Of a stretch of 64,000 bases of DNA, positions 47,601 through 57,518 are shown piece after piece. How positions within the stretch are numbered: the first letter of the stretch is position 1; every line of letters begins with the position of its first letter. The stretch lies in assembly GCA_030272585.1 (NCBI GenBank), contig BSYQ01000001.1, forward strand, positions 434,001-498,000. The letters run 5' to 3'. Source of the stretch: Bryopsis sp. KO-2023. Its lineage: Eukaryota > Chlorophyta > Ulvophyceae > Bryopsidales > Bryopsidaceae. A program made the translations under genes and the position numbers. The notes under the pieces were generated by a model. That model was not told the DNA's origin, did not search any database, and saw nothing but the letters and a program-made list of their open reading frames with translations.

Positions 47601-50526
47601 ATGCATTTTTGTGTGGAGGGATTTGACATGTAACCATGCAAAACAACAAGGCACCATTTTTTTCCCATTCAAAAGAAACTGCACCTTCAAATTTGCACAT
47701 GTCCAGACTTCATCCCCCAATTCCTCCCTCCACCCAACAAAATATAAAAACAAAAATAGAAAAAATATGTATGTTTACAAACAAAGCTGGGATTATTGAA
47801 TTGGTATTGAAAATAGTGACCGACCTGATGACAGACATAGGCATGTCCTGATTTAATCAGCTGCACTGCAAGGTCGTACAACTCATCGAAGTATTCGCTT
47901 GAATAGGTCACCTGACCCAGAACTCAAAACTCTCACTAAAAATATATGATCCATGCAAAAAATCAACTGTTCCCAAGAGGTCATTTTTTTTGAGTTGTTT
48001 CAGGTCCAGTTAAAAAATGCACAACTTTTGAAATTATTTGAAAAAGTTATTTGATTGTTAATCAAAATATATATTTAAACAAAGAGATGGATGTTAGGTT
48101 GCAGCACCACCAACAGCAATTTTCAAAAAAATCATGGACACCTTTTCGCTCCTCTCATTACCTTCCAAGGCTTCCATCCCATCCACGAAATGATCTCCTG
48201 AATATGGTCTATGTATTCTTTTTTTTCTGCTTCAGGGTTTGTGTCGTCAAACCTCAGATAGCAGTTTCCACCATATTGCTCTGCCATCCCAAAATCCACA
48301 AACATAGCCTGCACCGTTCCAAAAAACAATCGTCAAATTCGCATTCTGAAATTCCAATCAAGCAATGTCAAATTTTGCATGCATGCATATGCATGTCATT
48401 ACCTTTGCATGTCCGATATGGAGGTACCCATTCGGTTCAGGGGGAAATCTGGAAAACACTTTCCCTGCCGTTGCCTCCAGATGCTTCTTTAGCTGCTCCT
48501 CTGTGTTCGACATTCGCATGACAGACCCATCACTGAAATGGACGCTTGTGTGAACTTGGAAATTGTCCTGAGGCTTCGGCAAGAAAGCATATGGATCCGC
48601 TGTTCGCCAAGCTTCCTCCTGAAAAACCATTCCAGCAGCTCCAATTGAAGTCGTTTTGGTGTGTAATAGCTTATCTCCTTTCGAAATTCGACGTGGATTA
48701 GTGCCGGTCGACGGCAAACGTGAAATTTCAAAGGCAGGGCCCCACCTCTTCAGCTGATTTCTTGGCTTCTTTTTTCTCTCCTTTGTTTTCCTTTTTCTTT
48801 TTGTCAGGTTTGACTTTCTTTTTCTTGACGGATGCCGCCTTGATATCCTCTTCGGTCTTTTCCCCCAGCAAAGCTAGCACTTGAGCATCGAATTCTGCCC
48901 TCACAGCAGCCCCATCAGCAAATTTCAACGATTTGGTGACCTGTCCCATCAATATGCCGAGGTTTACCTGGTACCTGATGCAGCAAGAACCAGTCAAAGA
49001 AGAGCAAAATATAAACTAAAAAATTGACAATAAGGCTTCTCTTCTTTCCTTTTTCTTTGTTTTCAAACAAAACCTGCTGTAAATTTTTGTAGATTTGATC
49101 CGCCAGTGGATGCTGCTTAAACCCAAACACAGAAATACTCGATGCTTTATTGATCATAGAGTCAATAATAATACGGGCTCATAATAAACTAAAAGTTACT
49201 CCAGCCAAACTATAATAAAAAAACATTGTTCAATTATAGCTGGAAAAACCGAACTCTTGAAATGATAAGACGGATAGAAACCACATAGAAACAGTCCAAA
49301 ATCTTATTCATTGATTCTTGCCCACCTCTCCGCTAATAACTTTTCCTTTTGGGTTTCAATAACAGCCGCCACCGAGTCTCGAACTTGCTCAGGTGTAATC
49401 TGCACACACGCAAAATTTTCAATCTTCTGGGTTTTTTTTCCTTTTTTTAAAAGAAAGTAAATCTTGGAGGACCAGCAAGAGTCGAGATACCCTTGCTGGA
49501 CATAACTGTGTTATTTTTTCCACCTTACCACCACACCAACACCGCTGGCAGCTTCGAAAGCATCCTTGTCTAATGCTCCTTCACCGATCGACTTCAAATA
49601 ATCAAGGGCACCATCAAGCTGGGGGTTGCTCTACAAGACAACCCAGTCGATGGTCAAATTGTGAAAAAAAAAATCTTGGCAAAAAAAATGGCTGCACAAA
49701 AGTTGATCGAAACCTTAGGAAGAATGCTACGAACTTCACAGTGTCTAAAAAAAATCACGGAATATTTTTATTCAACGAGTGCTTGCTTGTTGCATGTATT
49801 GCATTCAAAAAATCTTATTTCGATCCAAACATCCTTGATTACCTTGATTTGCCCATCACTGACGTATTTTGCAACGACGCCTCTATGCACCAAAGCTTTA
49901 GGAGGGCACTGTTTCAATAACACCAAACAAAAATGTTGAAAATAGAGTGTTGCCCCGAAAACTGCATTAGCCGCCAGGCTCATTACACCACTTCTAAACC
50001 AGCTGAGAAATGAATCCCCTACATCAGGATAGAAATCTCGTTTTTTCCCCCCGAATTGTATTCTTCATTTGATGCACCAGGTCAACTCATGAAAAACCAA
50101 ATGGGCAAAATTCGACAACAGTTTGTTTCCCTCCGATCGATTGATCTGATCGATCATTTCATTCCATTTTTTGTATTTGGTCTTGGCACTCATGACAAAT
50201 AATTTGAAAACGTAAGAGTTGCTTCAAGTATTAAATCCTCACATTGGATGCCACGGTTTTGAGCAAACTTCCAACAGCTTTGGGACACCCCTCCTCTCCG
50301 ATTCCAGCTTCAGAAATGACCTCTTTCAAAGCTTGGCTGAACTTAGTGTTTTTTATGGCGTCCCTGCACCCCCACAAAAACCAAAGTTGAGGTCTATGTC
50401 GAGGAGCAACCTCCATCACACGACAAGCCAAAGGGCAATATCAACACACTTTGCTGTGGTTTCCACCAAGCCTATGGATAGAAACAGCTTCAATAGCTCC
50501 GCTTCTCTCTCCTCGCGCGACGCCAT
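44661..50526 (-). CDS. QARS1: Glutaminyl-tRNA synthetase, cytosolic
   Basis: Charges tRNA-Gln. Fourteen exons keep phase: 50526-50450, 50363-50243, 49908-49843, 49630-49529, 49399-49326, 48974-48746, 48618-48403, 48308-48162, 47911-47825, 47499-47159, 46327-46006, 45691-45507, 45288-44985, 44789-44661 (799 residues). It has the eukaryotic N-terminal non-specific RNA-binding region (exons 1-6), a Lys-rich linker ([19 protein letters not shown]), the class I HIGH motif in [55 protein letters not shown], the KMSKS-equivalent [10 protein letters not shown], and the anticodon-binding beta-barrels ending [16 protein letters not shown]. The start ATG gives [20 protein letters not shown], as expected. 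Divergent with urate oxidase. Confidence 0.96.
45751..45775. repeat. (TA)n microsatellite in a GlnRS intron
   Basis: About twelve TA units between GlnRS exons 11 and 12. Confidence 0.9.
46448..47015. repeat. G-rich repeat island inside a GlnRS intron
   Basis: Lies in the 831-bp intron between GlnRS exons 10 and 11 (47158-46328). Variants of GGGGGACTGTATT(T/C)GGGG occur about five times, with a reversed copy (CGAATACAGTCCCCC) at the left end. An inverted repeat GTCTGTCGAACGTGGTT / AACCACGTTCGACAG lies at about 46860 and 46937. Runs of up to 17 G occur. It looks like an inserted or locally expanded element with hairpin potential, not a gene. Confidence 0.55.
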
Positions 50527-50805
50527 TGCCCAAAGCGATCGAGATTCAGTATTGCTCGAAGGATGTTGTTGAGCGAAGCAGCACCCACGAGCATTTCAAA
50601 GGCCACCCTTTCGCCTGTGTCTGACATCATTGGCTCTTGGTCGGAAGCTGGCTGCTGCTGCTGGTGGGCGTTATGTCTGACGGCTGTGGTGGTGGAAAGA
50701 TGCTTGGATCAGCAATGCATTTGATGTGCCAACATCCAACACAGTGCTGTTTTTTGACATTGTCTGAGCAAAGGTAAAGTTCGAAACGAATCTTACTGTG
50801 CATAG
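50527..50805. promoter_or_regulatory. Shared 5' region between GlnRS and urate oxidase
   Basis: 279 bp between divergent starts, with CTG/CAG-rich sequence near 50660. No defined motif recognised. Confidence 0.35.
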
Positions 50806-52856
50806 ATGGCGTTGGTTTTTCATCGACATGGAAAAGGCAGCGTTAGAGTAGGGCGAGTGTGGAGGGAAGGGGATCGCCACACTTTTGCTGAGTGGAAGGT
50901 CGACGTCATGTTGGACTCCAGCGTCGAACACGCTTTCACGGCGGGAAGCAATGAGGGGCTAACAGCAACAGATACGATCAAAAACACGGTGGGTGGTTTC
51001 CTGAAATTTCGATGCTCGCAACACCCTTGCAGGAAATCCCTCGTTCAGCATGGGCCGACCAATGTGGATTGGAATCATAATTGTGGATTATATGAAGTGT
51101 AATAAATCACACATTACACTTATGACACTTCCATTAGTCAATCTTCCTTCGAGAAACATAGCAACATGGTGTGTTTTTCCAACCCCACCTGATGTAATTT
51201 TCATGCTGTGATGGATTTGCATTCACCACATAAGATTGTGGCTGCTGAATTTCTTACCAGGTGTACTTAATCGCTAAGCAAATGGAAGCCCCATGCTCTC
51301 CTGAAGACTTTGGAATGGCAATTGGCCAGCATTTCATCGACACCTATGAGAAGGTGCGATTGGATTCCCCCGCCCCACCCAGATAAAATATATGAAGCTC
51401 ATCGATAAGAGCATGACTCCATCCACTACAGCAAAATGACCTGTACTGGCGCTGCAAAAAGCTTCAGGCATTTGTTCAGTCTTTCAAGGTTCATCCGACA
51501 GGAAATTCCACAAGCACTATCAAAAAGAAATTATGGAATTTACATTTCAAGCAAGAGAATGTGCGCCCACAGAAACTGTGTTTTGGCTCTGACTTCGATT
51601 TCGTATCCATGAGTAGATATTAAGGAATACTCATCCAAGATGTGTACGTTTTTGGCCAAGAGTGAAATTTTCAGAGGTCCAAGTTCTCGGCCCACGTGCA
51701 TATGTCTTTAAACGCGATGGAGACTCTGTCGGATTCCCTGACGGGCTCGAGGAGGCTCTTTCTTTTTGGTTGTGTGGATGTAAGGTTTCCAAAGCAACCT
51801 TGAGCGTTGAACAAATGGCATGGGAGCGTGTAGTCAAAGAGGGGGTTGAGCATAATCATGGTAGGCTGGCTGAATGCACCCAATCTGATTTTTTAAAAGT
51901 AATTCTGGAAGAATAAATGAAGCGTGAACCTTCCTTCAAGTGGGAGAGGATGTTGGTTGTTGACGGTTCATGCAAAATAACGGTTCAATGCATTTCGTAA
52001 AGTAACTAGTCTAAAAATGTAAAGAGTAACCCTACTACCCTTTGACCTGAGAATTTTTGGATTTTGCTGTCGCTGAAGTTTTGTCGAATTTCTTTTTCCA
52101 GGTTTCGTATCAACTGGGGATGCAATTCGCACTGCTGAGGTAGTCGTTACGAAGGATGCTGAGCATGCTGAAGTCACTGGAGGTATCCACCTCTTTCATT
52201 TTTTTGTAACCACACTGTATCAACTTTTCAGCACCACTTTTCAGCCCTTGGGACACGATTCCATTCACCAGTTCTGAGCCAAGGTTGAAACATGACATTT
52301 GTATGTTTGCATGTACATGCTCGGCACTGACTCTACGATGTGTTTTTCCGGCCTCTCTATGTACAGCACCCAAAAAAGAAAGAAAGAAAAACAGCACTAG
52401 TATCTTGCTTTGGCTGTGTGCACAGGTTTGAAGGGCTTGAAGGTCCTAAAGTCAACCCAATCCGGCTTCGTGGGGTATATTCAAGATGACTACACCTTGC
52501 TGCCCGAAACAAACGATCGAATCATGGCCACCTCCGTCACCTCCAAATGGACCTTCGATCCTTCAATAAAACCCGTCAATTATGACGATGTTTTCCAGGC
52601 AACGAAAGCGTCCCTCTCGGGTGCATTTTTCGGACCGCCTGACAGCGGCGTGTACAGTCCTTCAGTGCAATTCACTTTGTATCAGATGGCAAGGGTTGCT
52701 CTGGAAAACTCCCCGAGCATCAAATCCGTGTATCTGAAAATGCCAAATCTACACTTTTTGCCATGTGCTCCTGTGACATCCAGTTTTGACAACGATGTGT
52801 ATATTTCCACGAGCGAGCCCCATGGGGACATCGAAGCAACTGTGGAAAGAGAGTAG
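50806..52856 (+). CDS. UOX: Urate oxidase (uricase)
   Basis: Oxidises urate to 5-hydroxyisourate in purine breakdown. Exons 50806-50988, 51261-51353, 51785-51860, 52102-52182 and 52426-52856 keep phase (287 residues; typical enzymes about 300). Family signatures: VRVGRVWREGDRHTFAEWKV, the catalytic TATDTIKNT, HFIDTYEK, WERVVKEGVEHNH, and the urate-site region LKVLKSTQSGFVGYIQDDYT; later YSPSVQFTLYQMA and LPNLH-like MPNLHFLP. The two tandem T-fold halves are complete. The C-terminus ends in ATVERE rather than the SKL-type peroxisomal signal usual in this family. The start could lie slightly upstream, since ATAG precedes the ATG like an acceptor. Confidence 0.93.
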
Positions 52857-53404
52857 CCTTTCTTTTTCCAATGCTCGTTTGGATTGGCAGCACAGTTTTG
52901 TTTTTTTTGTTGGACCGGGGCTGGCTGCTGCACAGTTTTTTAAAACCGAATCTGTCATTTTTGCAAATGAGGGATCTGGTGGGTCTCACTTGTAGTTATT
53001 TTATCCAACCAACGTACGTTCTGCTGGCAGCCTGGATAATTGATGGATTTTTGCTGTAACACAGATGACTGTGAGGTGTGTTCCATTGAGAGGTTTTACA
53101 AAAAAAATGTCAATTTCGAGCTATCTGAAGCTCTGCTGTTGCCTCTAATTTAAAAAAAGAAAAAAAATCCATTTCCCTCGTTCCTTCTTTCAGGGAATTC
53201 GGGTTGAAAAATTGGAACTCCCAGTGATCAGATCCAAACAAGAAAACAACAAAAAATCTACTTCAAAAATTTCTAACCCCCAATCCTTTTCCCTTCTTCT
53301 TGCACCCTCAATTACAACACTGGCGCCCCACCAACATTTCCCTACCACTGTGGTTTTTTCTTTTGGTTCATTCTCGTTGGCTATTCTACCTCCTTTTGAT
53401 GAAC

Positions 53405-54163
53405 TCAGCTCCATCGAGACGGAATCCCGAAAGCATTCGCGGTATCCACGACGGGAATCCAACCGTGATCATCGCATTTCCATTCCAGGAGGATTCTCCC
53501 CCCAGCACAAATCCGACGTCTGACCGCCATTCCAGGCGCCGTCTTGATGGCATTGGCCACTTCGAACGCCATCGATGCTTCCCGCTCGACTATTTGCGCG
53601 ACGACGATTCGCCAGTAGTAATCGCGATACCAAAGCTCCTCGACGCTGCCCTCCGCGTACGAGTCCGCCACCAACGGGATTCCCCAAACTTCGACCGCCT
53701 TGCCGATCGAGTATCCGCGAACCCCGCAAATTTGTTGACCGAGCGCAACCTCAGAGGATGCTACGTAGAACGGTGGGGTCCCTTCGCAAGAAGCAACGCA
53801 TACAAAGCACTGCTCGTATGGCGGCCCTTCCACAGGTTGCAATCGCGGTGTTTGCGACGACGTAATGGGTGGCTTGCGTCGCGAATTCAACGCTTCGCAT
53901 GGTATCCATTGAGGGATGAGAACAGGCGGGGCTTGTTGAGCCAGCATGTGACGGCGGCGAGTTTCCGCCAGCACGTCGAAGAACCCCCATGTCACGGGCG
54001 CTTGCCCGGAATCGCATTCTTGCTCTTCATCCTGTTGGCGTTGCGAACCGTTCTCGCTGGATGGCACGGTGTCGATCTTTTCTGACACCAGTGGCGTTGA
54101 GTTGGCTTGTGTTCGCCTTCGCTTGAGCCCCGCACTCCCTTGATCAGTCTTGTCACTCGTCAT
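53405..54163 (-). CDS. Intronless 252-residue protein of unknown function
   Basis: An uninterrupted frame from ATG 54163 to a stop at 53405. The N-terminus is polar with a basic cluster (LKRRRTQ) and a Gln/Glu-rich stretch, followed by a more folded-looking part with EQCFVCVASCEGTPPFYVAS, VALGQQICGVRGYSIGKAVE and WYRDYYWRIVVAQIVEREAS. It is GC-richer than its surroundings and lacks introns, unlike nearly every other gene here. A long frame is also open on the opposite strand (53300-54085) but is Arg/His-rich and less protein-like. No family recognised. Convergent with urate oxidase. Confidence 0.5.
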   Translation of the reverse strand: MTSDKTDQGSAGLKRRRTQANSTPLVSEKIDTVPSSENGSQRQQDEEQECDSGQAPVTWGFFDVLAETRRRHMLAQQAPPVLIPQWIPCEALNSRRKPPITSSQTPRLQPVEGPPYEQCFVCVASCEGTPPFYVASSEVALGQQICGVRGYSIGKAVEVWGIPLVADSYAEGSVEELWYRDYYWRIVVAQIVEREASMAFEVANAIKTAPGMAVRRRICAGGRILLEWKCDDHGWIPVVDTANAFGIPSRWS

Positions 54164-55061
54164 CGTGGGTTCCCCCTTTCCTCAGACAACCAGGTTCACG
54201 AGGTGGAGAGGGGTTTGAATTTTACGCAGGCTTTGGTCGGGTGTTCGTCCAAACGGACTCCTTTTCCCGAAGGAGATTAGCAAATGAATGACACGGTCCT
54301 GGCGTCACTATGGTCGCTCAGAATTAGAAGCGGGCGATGAAAGGAAGAGCTGGGGCTTTATGTCTTAAAATGTGAGAACTGAGTTAGAGTGGCCAGATGA
54401 ACCTATTGGGAAATGTGCGACAAAATTAATTCGATCCATTTCATTTCTGCAAAGATGCTCCCTTGCACAAAACAACAAACAACAAGAACAAAAACAGATG
54501 ATGGGAGTGGCACAGGAAGTCAAAAACGGAGGCCCTCAGAAATTGTCAAGGGCACCCCTAAGAGAAGGTTCAGTGGCTTGGATCTCTAATTTGTCCAAGC
54601 ACACATTCGATGTTAAAAAACCCTGTGTTTCTTTTCTGTTCCTCTCTGCTGTTTTGTGGAGAAGAGCCACAAAAAGGGAGGGATCCCTCCCTGGTTAAAC
54701 AACAAAACCAAAGCTCACAAATCTATATGTACAAAACAGTTGATGTTCTCTGCTGCCTTCTGATGCAGATACAACTACAAACCACGAAAATGAAATACCC
54801 CCTCAATGGGAGAATGTGCCAGAACTGGAGCCCTTTGTTGCGAAAGGCAGATGAAAACGAGTGTTTATCCCATTCTTCTGCCCAGCAGCCAGAACTGCTC
54901 AATATCAGCTTGTTTTTTGGATTTTTCCCAATGTGGGCTCACCACTTGACTACGCTGGAGACTAACTAGGAAGTCTCCACAAAATAGCACTGGAAATGAA
55001 CCCTTCACAAGAAAGATATGGTCACTCCACCACATCCCAAATGCAAAAAAAGTGGATTGCA
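54164..55061. other. Intergenic, tandem minus-strand genes on both sides
   Basis: About 900 bp between the ALG3 stop and the unknown gene's start. Short ORFs only. The left part should contain the promoter of the intronless gene, the right part the ALG3 3' UTR. Confidence 0.4.
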
Positions 55062-57335
55062 TCATTCTCTTTTGTGCACCAATTTAACCTCCCGACCCAA
55101 ACTTGAGAAGGGCTGAGGGGCCCCCTTTCTTAAAGCACCCCACAGCATGAACCCATGGGCTGCTAATAGCATGAAGGATGACCATTCAGTAGCAGGGAAA
55201 ACGTTCCACGAAGTTTCGATCGCTAAAAATAGCACAATTCTCAGAGGCGTCGGAAATGTGGTTTGCCACAATAAAAATGGGATGGAAAAGAAGTACCAAG
55301 AGTAAAACTGGTAGTGCAAGGATCTCGAAAACAGTATGCCCAGGAAATTCCCGGTGAAAACTGCCCACAGCACAAATTTGGGATTTGACGTGCGAGGTTG
55401 GGGTGTTTTGGAAAGAAACCGAGCCACAGTTGCATAGCACCCTCCGGTGGTTTTCATCCATTCAAAATGGGAGAGCAGAAAAACACCTCCGATGTGGGCA
55501 GCCAGCAGAGAAATCGCAAACGGCTTCGACAAGAACACCCCCTCTGGAAGGAATTTCCAGTTCACAGTCCATTTGTACAAGAAAACCCTGCCAAGAGTGA
55601 AAAAAAAAGAGCTCAAAATCAAAATCTCTCTTTCGGTCGAAACATGATGCCTCAGTAACTATAGGCTAATAAGAATATGATTCTTGCACTGGGGAGGTTA
55701 TCTCATTGACTGCACCTGGAAAATTCGAAGGCTCTGGACAGGTATTGGCCCGGGTGCTCCATCAGGAATGGCATTGCAAGTCCTATTTGCAGAACGACAC
55801 CCAAAACCACTCCGACCAATGCAGCAATAACTCTTTCACTCTACAGAAGCAAATTTCAGGGTTCAATTCATAGTTTGAATTACAAACTCCAGTGCTGAAT
55901 GAGCATTCATTTCCCTCACCAAAAAAAAGGAAACGAAGAAAAAACGCTTGAGGTTTTGTCCTCATCGCATTTCAATATTCAGTCTCCTTGTTGATTTTCA
56001 AAGGTGCCCCGACAGAAAGTCAAACCAACGAAATGTGGACATAAAGTACAGGTGGAAAGCATGTCTTTCGCAGAATAGGAATTTCTCGCAGCAGGACTTG
56101 GCCCAAACCATTCTCACCATCAGCACAATAGCTAGCACTGGGGGTGCCATCAGCAAGACGTTCATTTTGATGGAGACTGCCATGCTAAACACCACTATGG
56201 ACGAAGTGACTCTGGTACAAAGTAGGAGAAGGATTGCGACGTTGGCCACCAACATAGCTATGCAATCGTTGAACAAACGAAGCAGGAAAATCGAATGGAT
56301 CCTCTTGGATAATGTCAGCATGACTAATGCCCATGGTGGAACGCATTTTGACCTGGTGCAGGAATCAATCACACAGGTCGGAAAAATGAAAGCACCCATC
56401 AAGCAGTGGATGTTGACTAATAGGGTCCATCAATCATTGCAATGCTGAAAATAGTGGCATATTGAATTTGTTGTTCGACCAATGGGTGTGTGCGGGGAGG
56501 CTCACCTGATGTAAAACTCAAACACTATGGATAGGTTGACCAAATAAACTGCATAGAAAAAGATCTGAGAACCAAAAAAACACATTTCAGAAAAAGAGTA
56601 AACTCAGACGAAGCTTCTGTTCTGGAAAAAAAAGCACCTCCAACCCGATCGAGCCATGACACTTCAAACTGACAACTGCCAAAAAAGGGGCCCTTTGCTG
56701 CTGCTGTTGAAAAGAATCGAACTACATTTGCAAAACATCTTGTTCATTCGTTTGACTTGCATGATCAGTGGCCTCACCTGGCCGGCATGGATATCGCCCC
56801 CACCAGTCAGTTTGTGAATCCCTGTGAAAACATACAGGAACCCTGCAGGGTAAACTATTGGACCTGACTGGCCCTCTATCTTGGTGTAATCTCTTTCCCC
56901 CTGGACAAAAAATCAAACAGGACTTGGATTCAGGTATATATATATATATATAATATATATATTTGGAGAATTAGCAACTGATGTGAATGAACGGGGGGAG
57001 GAGGAGTTTGATGGACACACACCTGCAAAAAAGCTTCGACCTGCTCCATGTAGGCCACCCAATCTATCTCTGTATCTTTGCAAAAAGAAGCAATCAGAAG
57101 GAGCAGCGGAGCATTCTTGTTCGGAAGAATTGAAACAGTTTTTTCTGGAATCCAGTGCTGAATGCAGTTGATTGCTCCACTCAAGCCACTCACAAGGAAT
57201 TTTCCATATTACTAATCCGCAGAAGATGGCCTCCCACACCAACAGCAAACACGCGACCAACCGACTGGCCTGCGAGTCATTCGAATCGCAAAGCCGCCCA
57301 ATCCATCGATTGAACGATCTGGGCAACAGCTGCAT
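55062..57335 (-). CDS. ALG3: Dol-P-Man:Man5GlcNAc2-PP-dolichol alpha-1,3-mannosyltransferase (ALG3)
   Basis: Adds the sixth mannose to the lipid-linked N-glycan precursor on the luminal side of the ER, the first step using dolichol-phosphate mannose. Exons in phase: 57335-57194, 57075-57023, 56900-56778, 56564-56506, 56352-56098, 55838-55716, 55587-55062 (426 residues; human 438). Motifs: PYTEIDWVAYMEQVE, KIEGQSGPIVYPAGFLYVF, KRIHSIFLLRLFNDC, MAVSIKMNVLLMAPP, LYKWTVNWKFLPEGVFL and FSRSLHYQFYSWYFFSIPFL, all ALG3 hallmarks, within many hydrophobic helices. The donor of exon 5 (GTCCTG) and acceptor of exon 6 are the weakest junction. The C-terminal RKGAPQPF...HKRE tail is basic. Confidence 0.93.
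56934..56962. repeat. (TA)n microsatellite in an ALG3 intron
   Basis: TA tract with one interruption between ALG3 exons 2 and 3. Confidence 0.9.
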
Positions 57336-57518
57336 CACCTCGACCTCTTACAGGTTTCAACGCAGAGCAAGCAAAATATTCTTTGCTGCAGAAAGAGTGT
57401 CTTGTAGGCTGCATGTCTGTCAACGGAGCACATCAAATTTGTGTGATCGGAAACCTTGGAATTTAGGTGAGGGGGTGGGGGTCTTGGTGCTGGCTCCGTG
57501 CAGCGTGGATCGAACACG
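57336..57518. promoter_or_regulatory. Shared 5' region between ALG3 and homoserine dehydrogenase
   Basis: Only 183 bp separate the divergent start codons, with a G-rich patch on the HSDH side. Promoter function is inferred from position. Confidence 0.4.

Noticed and set aside
53300-54085. Plus-strand 261-codon frame overlapping the intronless unknown gene
   Set aside because: Its product is unusually rich in Arg, His and Pro and looks like the shadow of the minus-strand frame in GC-rich sequence.
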